A stretch of DNA of 64,000 bases from Amborella trichopoda (Eukaryota > Streptophyta > Magnoliopsida > Amborellales > Amborellaceae), in contig NW_006499364.1 of NCBI RefSeq assembly GCF_000471905.2, positions 5,697,793 through 5,761,792 on the forward strand. The letters are read 5' to 3'. Below, in pieces: positions 10,684 through 21,951 of the stretch. The notes below the pieces were generated by a model that saw nothing but the letters and a program-made list of their open reading frames with translations, made no database searches and was not told the origin of the DNA. How positions within the stretch are numbered: the first letter of the stretch is position 1; each line of letters begins with the position of its first letter. A program made the position numbers and the translations under genes.

Positions 10684-13246
10684 TAGGGCTGAGAATTAAC
10701 CCAATCTGGATTCGAAAGCCGAATTTCGCAACCCATTTGGATCCTGGTGTGGATCCGAATCCAAATTTTGGATCCAAATAATCTTTCGGATCGAATCCGG
10801 GTTGGGGTTGATCAAATCCAGAACCGAACTGAATTTTAAAATAATATAATATGTATTAATTGATTTATATTTATAATATATCATATTTTTATTAACTTTT
10901 AAAATCTTATCCCCACTGTCATTTTAACTTTGTAAAACTAATCTCCACCGTTCGATTTGCAGAACCCTAATCGTTCCGCCCTTCTCTCTCGTTCCATCTC
11001 AATATTGAAATAAAAAAAATTAGAGTTGCTCTCAATGTTCTCTATGAGTCTCCGTAACTTTGTAAAACTAATCCCCCATAGTTTGATTTGGACCAGGCAC
11101 ATTGTATGACCGGGAAGAAGACGAGATGATAGATTTGTCATTAATGGAAACGCAAGAAACGATCCCTTTACTCTTGCAGCTACTTCATGAGAAATTTTTA
11201 CAGTGAATCATCAAATATGGAAACCTAGAATAAAGAGAAAATTACAAAAAAAATCCAACACTACATTTTCTATGCAACTTATCCCAACCTAATTTTTTCT
11301 CTCATTTTTTTCTCCACAACAAACTTTCTATGCAAATACCCCTAGAAAAAGTTTATTTTTTAGACGGAAATGCTTTTCCGTACATAAAATTCATTTGGGC
11401 TAATTTGACATTGACTTTGGACCCCATAGCACATTATCGAAGTGCACCATCACATTGCACACAAGTCTCAGACCGCCCTAAAAAAACTACCGGCACCATC
11501 ACATTGACAGAGTGCATAAGTGCCGAACCGCCCTAAGACAACTATCCGAACGAAACTGAGTACTGCCGGACTGCCTTTTACATAATAGACAATTATAAGA
11601 ACGAAACTGAGTACTGGCGGACTGCCCTTTACATAATACTGTCGGACTGCGACTGCCTTTTACATAATACCGGAGTCCTGGAATGCAGTAGCATCTGCCC
11701 GACTGCCCTTTACATCCTATTGCCGGACCGGAGCCCCTATTTTGGTGGGATAGAGGAGTGCCCTTTATATAATATCGGAGTCCTATAATCTAGTAAGATC
11801 TGCGAGACTGCCCTTTACATCCTATTGCCAGATCGGAGCCCCTATTTTGGTGGGACAGAGGAGTGCCTTTTACATAATACCGGAGTCCTGGAATCTAGTA
11901 GCATCTGCGAGACTGCCTTTTACATCCTATTGCCCGATCGGAGCCCCTATTTTGGTGGGATAGAGGAGAGAGACGTACATCCTATTGCCGGAACGGAGCC
12001 CCTATTTTGGAGGGAGAGAGGAGAGAGACTTTTACTTCCTATTGTCCGATCCGAGCCCCTATTTTGGTGGGATAGAGGAGAGAGACGTACATCCTATTGC
12101 CGGAACGGAGCCCCTATTTTGGTGGGAGAGAGGAGAGAACGTAAAGGAGAGTAGTATAGGTATTTTTTTATTTTTATTTTGGTTGGGGGTATTTGCATAA
12201 AAAGGGTATTTAGGGAAAAAAAAAAGTGAAAAATAAACTAGTTTGAGGGTAAGTTGTATAGAAAGTGTAGTCTTTGTTTTTCTTTATTTTCCCGGATTCT
12301 CCCTAAGGCTTTATTAAAGCACTATCGATGAACTACTTTGCCATTGGTACAAGCTCTGGAATGTACTGAAAAAGTCCAGGAGAAGAAACCTTTGAAACTG
12401 ATGATTTAGCCATATGGCTCTTCTGAATCAAGTTTGAGCTTTAAAGAAACCAGCATTGATGAAATCAAACAAAATCTTCATGGATTAAAGCCCTAGAATC
12501 CATGGTCCCTATCCCTAACTGCTCTGAAACAAGGTGCAAATAATCGAAATATCAGAAATTGAAATCCTAAAAAACAGTGTCCTTTCTCTGCAACTATCTT
12601 GAATCAAAGGAAAATAAAGGAGGACTTTTTGGGACCTTAGGACCCAAATCCTTTTCTCTGCAACCTCTGTTATTTTCTTTTAAAATCCTTCCCGCTACAA
12701 AGTTTTCAGAACCAAAACTGATAAGGAATTACCTCATTTAGAAACCCTACACCCAAGACAAAAAAACCATAATACCCTTTAGAATTCTTCCAATGAAGAG
12801 AAAGCAGGTATTTTGCAGAAAACCCTAACTCCACCATGAAATCATAAAGAGAGAGAGTGATAGCTTCCCTTTAGAAGTTTTCTGAAGAAGAGAGAGGATT
12901 TTGCTTAACCCCCAGCTCCACCATGAAATCTAAGATATAGATGACGTATATGGCCATTAATAGAGTCTCAGCAGACAGAGGACCAGGCATCCTACACTGT
13001 GGGTTCGTTCAAAAAAGGCAATGAGAGAGCGGACAGACGCCTTTCAGTTTTAGAGAGGACAACGCATTTGAATCAGCAGAGTCGAGTGGTTGAGAGGCAT
13101 CTTCTCCATGTATTAATTTGGATCCGGATCCCATGGATAATTTTGGATCTGAATTAGGATCCGATCAGATTAAAACCGCATCTACTATATATATCTAGAT
13201 TCGGATCTACATGGATCTGAACCTGATCCAAAAATTTCTCAGCCTA
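10684..13246. mobile_element. Candidate non-autonomous hAT element (TAGGGCTGAG ends)
   Basis: The left end reads TAGGGCTGAGAATTAACCC. The right end, read on the other strand, gives TAGGCTGAGAAATTTTTGGA. Flanking 8-mers TCGTGAGG and ACTTGAGG agree at 6 of 8 places. TAGGG-type ends with 8-bp target duplications fit the hAT superfamily. Both subterminal regions are full of GGATCCGGATC-like motifs, and a related right end lies at about 30700-30860. No transposase is visible inside; the interior holds the ladder repeat at 11530-12145. The two ends could instead belong to separate copies. Confidence 0.5.
11530..12145. repeat. Ladder minisatellite with 105-bp and 55/56-bp periods
   Basis: The block CGGAGCCCCTATTTTGGTGG recurs at 11729, 11834, 11939, 11994, 12051 and 12106. 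The spacing changes from 105 bases to about 55. The long unit carries an extra segment (ATAATACCGGAGTCCTGGAA and so on) that the short unit lacks. Imperfect relatives extend left to about 11530. Open plus-strand frames here show the repeated peptide RSPYFGG, a by-product of the repeat. Confidence 0.85.
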
Positions 13247-13396
13247 ACTTGAGGGACTATGATCCGGCCTATGGTCTCCAAATCAACCTAGTTTCTGGTC
13301 ATTTTTTAATTTTGAAAATGGTCCATGATAGGATTTAAATTCCTTATTGGGTTCAATCATTTTGTAATTTATACTAAAGACATTAAATTTACAAAC

Positions 13397-13781
13397 GGAA
13401 AAAGTTTATATAAGGTTGCAACCTTAAAATGTAGAATTATAAATGCACCTCAAAAATCCATCGGAAAAGGTTATTTTTACGTTAAAAAACCCTCTAATTG
13501 ATCATCTCGACATCGAGATGTAGGAATATGAGAAAAAAAAAAGATTTTGAGTCCTAAAAATAATACATCTCTTAACACATTGTCCATTTCAAGATTTTCA
13601 TATGCTTATAGATCTACTTGATTTTAATCATTTTTGGAGCTTAAAATTTTATAATTACATATGAAAATATATTTTCAAATAATTCTAAAAAAATTTACAT
13701 CAAAATTACATGTTACAATAAAATTTTGAAGTGCGCCTTAATTGGATTGTTTAAGGTTGCAACCTTATAAAAACAGCACCC
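13397..13781. mobile_element. MULE-type MITE, GGTTGCAACC family, copy 1
   Basis: A 385-base element with imperfect inverted ends. Left: GGAAAAAGTTTATATAAGG then TTGCAACCTTAAAA. Right, reverse-complemented: GGGTGCTGTTTTTATAAGG then TTGCAACCTTAAAC. Flanking 9-mers TTTACAAAC and TTTACAAAT agree at 8 of 9. Nine-base target duplications are typical of Mutator-like elements. No coding capacity. Confidence 0.85.
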
Positions 13782-13791
13782 TTTACAAATT

Positions 13792-14754
13792 ACTAGGCTC
13801 CTCCAAAATTAAAGACCATATATTCTTAAATAGTTTATCCTGAATAATTTTAAATTTTTAAGCAAAATAAAAATAGGGATCGTATACTATGATACCACTC
13901 ATTTTGGTACAAGGATGTCACATTTACTCTTAGCCATGAGATGTAAAATCCAACTGATTGAAGTGTGTGACTAATATTTGAAAAACTGTAGTTTAGTCTT
14001 TGCCTAGTCAATGACATGGCCATAACTAATTAATTTCACATCTACTAGTTAATAATGATGGTAACCATCCTATACCAAAAGTAAATAGCTTGCTATATAC
14101 ATTTCCATAAAATAATAAAATGGAAATTCATAAAAATAATATCTATCGGGAAATTTTTCTATGTGGCACCACCCACATATAGAAGAAAAATTATACAAAG
14201 AGACCATTTACTTTTGGTATAAGGAAGTCACAATCACTCATGTCCGTTAGATTTGTTGTAATAATATAATGGACTAGATTCAAAGTTCAAAAAAGAAATC
14301 TCCAACTTTATGACGCATTTCAAGCCATCCAATTTGACATCTAATGGCTACCAGTACCTGTTACCTCCTTGTAATAAAGATAGGTAGTGTCATAGTATAT
14401 AATCTTCATATAAAATATATCCAACTCTTATTCTCGATTGTCCCATTTAATGTAGCTTCGGTCACGATCTCACACCTAAAATTATTCTATTTTTTTATTT
14501 TATTTTTTAAGATTTCAATTCGAGAGAAAAATTTGAATTGTTTCCTATCCTCATATTTATAAAAAATTAAAATTAAAATTCAAATACTTAAAGCCTCATA
14601 CAATAATATATTAACAAGTGGAATCCTAAGCTAACCCAACTGTCCCCTTATATAAACGGCGGAAAAATTGATGTCAGAAGTAAAATGCGAGGAGCCACAT
14701 AATATATTGCCCTTTTTCTATTTTATCATTATTAATTACCATGATAGTTTCAAC
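13792..14754. other. Noncoding; inverted fragments of a short MITE-like repeat
   Basis: Around 13889-14100 and 14195-14345 are related, partly inverted texts about GTCACAATCACTCAT, CATCCAATTTGACATCTAATG and CTTTTGGTATAAGG. Similar scraps lie near 17690, 19580, 31511-31740 and 55580-55810. No gene is seen. Confidence 0.45.
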
Positions 14755-16506
14755 CAATGGTTTAAAAAGCGGATCGGTGATCCGGATCGGGCACCTCAAA
14801 AATCTATCCGGATTGGCAAATCAGCGATCCGGACCGGAAATCGACTGAATCGGTCGGATTAAAGCTTCCAAAAAATCCGAAAAAATTATTAAAATTCATT
14901 ATAAATATTTTTTTTCAGGAATCCAATAAAAAATGAGGGTACTAGATTATTAACTTTCATTTTTTTTTATCAATTTGTGAATATTGAGATGTTCTTTCCC
15001 TGTATAAACTTATTTTAACTATTAAATTTGCATCACATAAAAGAAAAATCATAGAATTATCATGGATAAAATATATAATTATATATGGACTATTATAAAG
15101 AGTAGACTAATCAATGAAAGAATGGTCATTAAAATCTTGTTTTGACGAAAAACCCTAATTCGCTAAAAAAACCCAAACTATTACAGCCTAACTAACTATA
15201 ATCCAAAATTATTACAACCTCACTAATTATAATATTATATACTGAGATTATAATTATTAGTTTACATTTTATAATTATTTTATTCGACAAATAATAACAA
15301 ATTAAAAATATTTTATAATATTACATAATTTAAAATGTATTATTGACAACTGTAAGAAAAATAGTACATTACATGATTTATAATGTAAAAATTCATAAAT
15401 AAAATAAAAGATTTGGTTATCAATGTAAAAATTAATAAAATGCGTATCAATTATGGAAATAACACTTCAATTTTTCAAAAATTTATTTTTTTAGGTTTCT
15501 ATAATAAATTTAGTAAAAGAGATTGTTAATAGAAAGATGGAGATTTCAAATAGAATAAACTTTTTATTTTTATTTTTTTATACCTTTCATATTATTTATA
15601 AAAATAATTATACCACTATATACAACAAAAATTAACTGTTATATAAAAAATTAATTTTTTTATTTTTCATTTTTTTATGTCTTTTATATTATTTACAAAA
15701 ATATTTATATTTATACCAACCACTATATACACAACAAAAATATTTATATTTATATCAACCACTATATACACAGCAAAAATGCAAGTAAAAAAACCAAATT
15801 CATAACCATCAAGCCATCTAACTACATGTGATTATAAATTGCTGATTAATAGACTATATTTACATTTCGTTTTCATTTAATGATGTTTGGGAATTATCTC
15901 ACATCGAAATATAATATGTGTGTAAAAATATTAGGGCAACTTAACACGTGCGCTTGGATACACATGTGCACGCGTGAGTGTGCGTGGGGCACGCTCGCAC
16001 GTGCGCTTGGACACACGTGTGCATGTGTGAGTGTGCGTGTGGCACGCTCGCATGTGCGCTTGGACACACATGTGCACGTGTGAGTGTGCGCGGGGCACGC
16101 TCGCACGTACGCTTGGACACACGTGTGCACCTGTGAATGTGCGTGGGGCACACTCACACGTGCGCTTGGACACACGTGTGCACGTGTGAGTGTGCGTGGG
16201 GCACGCTCGTACGTGAGCTTGGACACACGTGTGCACGTGTGAGTGTGCGTAGGGAACGCTCGCACGTGCGCTCGGACACACGTGTGCGCGTGTGAATGTG
16301 CGTGGGGCATGCTCGCACATGCGTGTCATGCGTTACGTGTGTAAACCGGGTTGAACCGTGCTGAACCGGATAGAACCGGATGGGAACTGGCGGTTCTACT
16401 CTAGAACCGGGCAGTTCCCAGTTTTGTGATGGAACCGGCTCGGCTGTGCCGGTTCCCGAGTCGAACCGGGCGAATCTGGTTCAACTCACCGTTTTTTAAA
16501 ACACTG
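14755..16506. mobile_element. Non-autonomous hAT-type element carrying a minisatellite
   Basis: The element is flanked on both sides by the identical 8-mer GTTTCAAC (14747-14754 and 16507-16514). Its left end is CAATGGTTTAAAAAGCGG; its right end, reverse-complemented, is CAGTGTTTTAAAAAACGG. Eight-base target duplications and CARTG ends fit the hAT superfamily. Both subterminal zones are rich in ATCCGG/AACCGG motifs. The interior is AT-rich noncoding DNA followed by the 53-bp G-box minisatellite near the right end. No transposase is present, so it would need one from elsewhere. Confidence 0.8.
15945..16330. repeat. 53-bp minisatellite with 12 G-box hexamers
   Basis: Unit starts (GTGCGCTTGGACACACGTGT) fall at 15949, 16001, 16054, 16107, 16160, 16213 and 16266, a period of 52-53 bases. 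The array is GC-rich in AT-rich surroundings and is dominated by alternating CA/TG/CG steps. The palindrome CACGTG occurs at 15945, 15998, 16014, 16075, 16118, 16157, 16172, 16181, 16225, 16234, 16263 and 16278. CACGTG is the plant G-box bound by bZIP and bHLH factors. The minus strand is open in all three frames only because the unit lacks stops. Confidence 0.92.
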
Positions 16507-16612
16507 GTTTCAACAACCATGTGCTAAGGAGTGGCAAACTCTATAAGTATTGTCCATTCCATCATACAAACGCTTTATACTTAAAGAGAGAGCGAGAGAG
16601 AGAGTTGACGCC

Positions 16613-17520
16613 ATGGAAGTGGCTAATGTTTGAAGAGCTATGCTGAAAATTCATCCCTTCAGGTTTGTCTATTACCTCCCCCCAGCCCCTCCTCTCTCCC
16701 TTTATAACAACTTTTTTTTTTTGACAAGGTTACTTAACTTTATTAATTAATCTTGGAATACAACATCTCAAGAGATGAGAACATCAGAAATCACAGTAGA
16801 GTGCATGAAGGCACCTCGCTTTGCTAGATCATCCGCAATGTCGTTTGCCTCTCTATAACAGTAATTTTTATCAGCATATTTCTTCAGTATAACAGGCACC
16901 ATATGTATTTAACGGCGATTTCATATGTTTCTATTTGCATAATAGCAGAGCGAAAGACAGGGATATCCCTGGTTGTATCTGTGCAATCCCTTTTCTAAAT
17001 CTTGTTTCCCATTCAAATGGGTTTTCCATCTAATTGATGTATGTTTAATGAGGTTTTGAGGGGGGAAGAAAAAAAAATTATGCTTAACGGGGCATCCTCT
17101 TCTCAGAAAAGCGGATTGGAGGTGGTGATGCCTATAACTAAAGAAGCAGTGATGACTTTGCTCTCCTCACATCTGCCTGAGAGTTTTGCGATTGCAGATT
17201 TGGGATGTTCTTCGGACCAAACACCTTCTATGCGTTAACGGTTGCCGCTCGAGCCATGTGCATCAAATATCTGAGAAGTTTTGCAGTCACCGCCCGAATT
17301 CAGGTTGTATCTGAATGACTTGCCAGGATATGATTTCAACGCTATCTTTCAAACGGTGCCTTCTTTCTATAAGAAGATGCAAGAAGGAGATGCAAGAAGA
17401 AGAAGACATTATGAATTCCTGCTTTATGTTTGGGGCTCCTGGTTCTTCTATGACAGGCTTTTCCCAGCAGCTAGTTTACACTTTGTTCATGCCTCTTACA
17501 GTGTACACTGGCTCTCGCAT
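16613..17520 (+). pseudogene. SABATH (salicylate-type) carboxyl methyltransferase pseudogene
   Basis: The SABATH family uses S-adenosylmethionine to methylate carboxyl groups of salicylate, jasmonate, gibberellin and similar acids. Exon 1 (16613-16662) keeps MEV at the start and, in another frame, YAENSSLQ just before a GT at 16663, the family's usual first intron position. Exon 2 begins at 17107 after CTTCTCAG. It reads VVMPITKEAVMTLLSSHLPE, then FAIADLGCSS (SAM-binding loop), later LYLNDLPGYDFNAIFQ and LHFVHASYSVHWLSH, and meets a GT at 17521. Exon 1 lacks the usual segment between the start and YAEN. A base is lost after GCSS at about 17213, with at least two more frame changes by 17440. 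Only the first 40% or so of the protein is represented. A LINE tail sits in intron 1. Confidence 0.88.
16711..16930 (-). mobile_element. LINE 3' end (RNase H tail) in SABATH intron
   Basis: On the minus strand the text reads NYCYREANDIADDLAKRGAF, the C-terminal part of the RNase H domain of plant L1-like LINEs, followed by a short tail and a poly-A run (the T run at 16712-16722 on plus). It closely resembles the end of the LINE at 50637-53825. It is a 5'-truncated insertion of about 200 bases. The left limit is firm because of the poly-A; the other is approximate. Confidence 0.75.
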
Positions 17521-17891
17521 GTGAGCATCTCGATCTCTCTCTCATACACACACTGATCCCTCACACATGAAGGGATTTCTAAACACCATGTTTTAGGATC
17601 GTAAAAAATCATTGTGAATGTAAATGGATACCGTATTATTTAATTTTAACATAGAACTTCCAGTTATCAAAAAAGAAAAAGTGCTAGAGTACTTCAAGGA
17701 GGTCACAACCATTCATACTCATTAGATGTCACTATTATTGTATTGATTATATATGATTAATTACACACGAACCGAAATAATTATCTAAAATATGATATGA
17801 TCTGTGGAACTTACAAAGAAGGTCAGTCAACCAGCATTTTTTATTTTTTCCAAAATTGCCCCTCTATCTAAGGATCCAACCTCGTACACCA
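17521..17891. other. Noncoding; no later SABATH exons seen
   Basis: The remaining SABATH exons, which should follow the donor at 17521, are not found here or in the next 3 kb. A scrap of the GTCACAACC/CATTAGATGTCA repeat lies near 17700. Confidence 0.5.
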
Positions 17892-18275
17892 TTTTTAATT
17901 TTTTTTTTTTTTTAGTTTTTTCGTTAGTAGAACAGTTCCCAGGCGGTCCGAGGTTAGAATCCTCAGACTGCCCTGTGAATACATCAAAACCCCAGAGAGC
18001 GGTCTGAGGTCCCCATCCTCGGACCGTTGTTTTTCTCAAAAACTACGAAATAAAACACAATCTGAGGATGGGGACCTCAAACCACTGTTTTTCTCAAAAT
18101 GTGAGAAAGAAATAGTGGTCCAAGGATGGGGACCTCGGACCACTCAAGAACTGAGGCCAGCTCTGTTCAGAGGGCGGTTTGAGGATTCTAACATCGCATC
18201 GTCTAGGCACCGCCCCTAAAGCTTGGTGCACTGGCCTACTAACAAAAAACAACTAAAAATAAATAAATTAAAATG
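17892..18275. repeat. Long fold-back (inverted repeat) element
   Basis: The whole stretch is an imperfect palindrome. The left arm starts near ATTTTTAATTTTTTTT...TTTTCGTTAGTAG and contains GTTAGAATCCTCAGACTGCC and GAGGTCCCCATCCTCGGACC. The right arm carries the same blocks inverted (GGTTTGAGGATTCTAAC, GGTCCAAGGATGGGGACC, CTACTAACAAAAAACAACTA). Each arm is about 170-190 bases with a few gaps; the turn lies near 18060-18110, where TCTCAAAA and AGGTCCCCATCC blocks recur. It may be a fold-back transposon or MITE; a transcript would form a long hairpin. No coding potential. Confidence 0.8.
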
Positions 18276-21200
18276 CGATTCAAAGTTTTAAAAAAATCGT
18301 GGATTGACTGAACTTTAACGTAATTTTCACCCAAAATTGCCCCATTTCCTATTTTAGATAAAGTTTTTGGGTTTTGTACGTAAATCACTCATTATACATT
18401 AAAAAGCAAGTTAACAAACGTATGATAGTTAATATGTTATTAAATATTTATTATGTTATATTTATAAGTTATTTAACTTACAATAGAATATTTTAATATG
18501 TTATTAACTTATTATTAAAGACATGATTTTACAGGTATATTTATTATGTATTTGTCATTAAGTTTATTATTATACTAACATGGCCCCATATGACCTAAAA
18601 CAAAAACCATTTTTTGGAAAACATATTGTTTTATTTTCTAAACATAAAATAAATTTTTATTTTTATTTTAATATTTTATTAAATTTTAATTTTCATTAAA
18701 GATTTATCTATTGAGTAAATTGATAAATATATGATTTTTTTTTTTAATGCAATTCAATAAAAATTAATTATTAATAATTTTTAACGTAAATAGAAGCCAC
18801 AACTGAAGCATGGAGGTGTGCTGCTACCTAGAAGTTGACGGCCTCTGCCCCTTCTCATGTACATGTCTCTTTGGATGTGCTTTCCCCGTACTGTAATTTG
18901 GGTGACGTATTAGACAGTCACACACGTGCTAAAAATAACGCGTATAACAGTGATCTAACGTGGACGAGCCTTTTTGCCCATGTTACTTATAACACGCTTA
19001 AACATGGATTAAATACGATAAGGACCCGGTTTTTATGTGACCATGCCCAGATATGTAGAAATGTGGGTTTCTTAATAAAAAAAAATTTGCAATGGATTTT
19101 AAGGACATGTAATCTCTAACATGGAGATCATGAATATGAAAAAATAATAAATTTTAAAAAGTACAAATAATAATTCTAGTATGAAAAATTTTTGGATAGT
19201 TAATTTCTATTATATTTAGATGGAACACCTACTTGCATCCATCTTTAAGATGGATGCTTTACACTTTTTGGACCACATATGTAGAAATGCAGTCCAACCC
19301 GTATGAAACAATTTTCCATATGATAATACCAGTATCTGGTACTTAAACATGTATTAAATACAATAATACTAGTGCTAGCGGAGATGCAATGATAGTTAGC
19401 AAATCGTTGAATTAAATGCGAATTTTTCAAAAAAATCAGAGTTTTTTTGTTAACAGTTTATAATTGTGATCTTTTAAGAAATATTGGAAAAAAAAACATG
19501 ACTTATTAGGGAAAATGTTTTAAACGCATTTTATTGAGTTTCTCAAAAAAAAAAAAGAAGGGTGTCAAGAAATGGTATAAAAACTTGAAAATGGGTAGTT
19601 GCAAGAGTGACATTGAACAAACACAATGTTCCAAAAAACAATTCTCGATTTTCGTGACTCACCTTAAACCATCTAATTTGACATCTAATGAGAGGGTTTT
19701 TTTGTAGACAATCCCTTGAAAACGAACAGCATGAAAAGTGGAAAAATTAACCTATTAAAAAATATTTTTTGACAGTGGATGGGTCTACAAACTTTTGCTT
19801 GGTGTAGGTAGTCCCTATGAGGTGGACCGCCAACAATCTTTCAAAAAAAATTTAAAATTTGGAACTCTTACTTTCAAAAAATAAAATTTTTTAAAGGTTT
19901 AAACTAACTTTCCGATCCCCAAATATTGGGTTTATCTGTGTAAAATATTGAGCGTAATCCAATACATTTATGTTATTTTTATATATACAGTATATTTACA
20001 AATCCGCAGTTTTTACCCCGAATTTTTGCATCAGCTTATAGTGAGCCGATATATTGATTTTTCCCGACTCGCTAAGAATGCAATGCACCACTAGTTCTAG
20101 GCATCTTATGAGTCTATAAAAGAGGTTAAACTGGGGTCAATTTACTGTGGAGGAAGCATAGAGTCACATTTATTTTTTGAGACAAAAAGGTTGCAATTAT
20201 CTTGAGCCCTAGATGTGAAGTCAGGTGTGTTATTGACTCGATTAAAAATTCTTCAAACTTAGACTGGGCATGAGATTTGAAATATGATTATAGTGCTGCC
20301 TACACCAGATTTATCCTTGCCCCAAAAATTCATTACAAGAAGAATCTGGCCCGAATATTGAGCCCAACAAAGGAACAAGGCTGGGCTGGCCACGTGCTAT
20401 CGAACCTGGAATCGGGGAAAATTAAGGCTGCATCTTTCTAACAATGTTCTCTATTTGGTTTGGACCACTTCATTCACAAGCCAACAAGAATACATTTTTA
20501 TTTAATAAATCATCCAATAAAACAAATTTACTAACCCAGAAAAGATGAAAAAAAAAAAAACAAACATTTCCTTGTCCGACGTGATCGAGTTGTTTTAGTT
20601 TTATTTTGGGGTGCCCAATCTGCCTTATAGTTGTAGTTTATATTATGACCACCAAACAGGTGGTTAAGGTGTAAGTGTTTTGTCGCCGGCAATGCGTTGC
20701 CACCTATTGGCTTGATACAAGGAGCACAACGGAAATAGTGATCCATTACTCATCTCTACTAGGATATTGGCAAGGACCCGGGTCGCCGTAGCCCGGCCCT
20801 TGGATTGTGGTAGCACAACTCTCATACCGCACTTTGTGGTGCAGGCCCGAATATTTTAGGACTGGACCCACGGCTCATCGTCACCCCTAAATTGTATTTG
20901 CAAAATGTACGTGGCATTTACATGAATTGAGGACACGTATGTTTCGTGAGAAGAATTTTACAAAAAAGCTTTCCTTGGACTGATTATGGGAAAGCATGTG
21001 TTTCAGTAGGTCGAAAATGCTTTTCCGATCAACTCCAGCGCTCTTACTGTTTTTGGGATTAAGCGGTCTCGTACTTAAGAAAGTGTGAAAGTGCTTTCTC
21101 CAGGAACTTCTTCAAGCCCCTTGGAATGTGCTTTCACAAGCAAGAAATGCATACCGCAAGTAGAATGGACATTTAGTTTGTACTTTTTAAACTTCTATTT

Positions 21201-21360
21201 GAGTATGACGCCTTGGTACCCACTTTCATGTCCAAGCAACCACGTTCGTGTCTAGGTTGCATAGAAACTGAAATGTGTCTATTAGTGATATAGATGCGGG
21301 TGTAAAAAACACAAATCTAAAAAATGACATCCGAATACAACATGTCCGTATAATATATAT
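18276..21360. other. Noncoding stretch with dispersed-repeat scraps
   Basis: No gene is recognised. The text at about 19098-19330 (AGGACATGTAATCTCTAACA, later ATGTAGAAATGCAGTCCAAC) recurs with a deletion at 22198-22310. The text at 19580-19700 is related to the MITE at 31511-31740. The open frame at 18835-19119 has no recognised homology. Confidence 0.5.
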
Positions 21361-21752
21361 GGGTGTGGTTTCCATAAGGTTGCAACCTTAAATAATCCAT
21401 TTAAGGTGTACCTTCAAATTTTATCGTAACATATAATTTTGACGTAAAATATTTTTAAGATTACCTCAAAATCTAGTTTCAAATCTAATTATATAATTTT
21501 AAACTCTAAAAATAACTAAAATCAATAGATTTAGAAATTATGAAAATCTTGAAAATGGACGATCTAGATAATGTATTGTAAGATGCACCATTTCTAAGAC
21601 TCAAAATCTTTTTTTTTTTCATAGTCATACATCTCGATGTCTAGATGATCAATTAGAGGGTTTCAACTTTAATATAACCTTTATCGATGGGATTTTTAGG
21701 TGCATCTGTAGTTCTACATTTTAAGGTTGCAACCTTATACAAACTTTTTCCC
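21361..21752. mobile_element. MULE-type MITE, GGTTGCAACC family, copy 2
   Basis: A 392-base element. The left end is GGGTGTGGTTTCCATAAGG then TTGCAACC; the right end reverse-complemented is GGGAAAAAGTTTGTATAAGG then TTGCAACC. It lies in opposite orientation to the copy at 13397-13781 and shares its interior blocks (the T run followed by CATAGTCATACATCTCGATG). Flanks are TA-rich (AATATATAT, ATATATATA), so the target duplication cannot be read clearly. Confidence 0.82.
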
Positions 21753-21951
21753 ATATATATAAAGAAAACCTTAAAATTGCCTATAGGCGAAGTGCTACAG
21801 TGTTTCACCACCGGCATGGACTTGTTATGGCCATGGTTGTTCATTGAATGGACCTGCAAAAGACGACTCGTCATCTGTTGCAGTTCCACGTGAATTTTAA
21901 ACTGTCATAGACCTAGCATGACGGTGACGATACCGCAGTAAAAAAAGCATG

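Noticed and set aside
11825..12200. Open frames with RSPYFGG repeats on plus
   Set aside because: They come from the 105/55-bp ladder repeat; the period is not a multiple of three and the frame drifts.
15894..16329. Three overlapping open frames of 70-138 codons on the minus strand
   Set aside because: They are the 53-bp minisatellite read in three frames; the same peptides rotate through the frames and no start context or domain is present.
18835..19119. 94-codon open frame on plus
   Set aside because: No recognised motif; part of a repeat recurring near 22.2 kb follows it.
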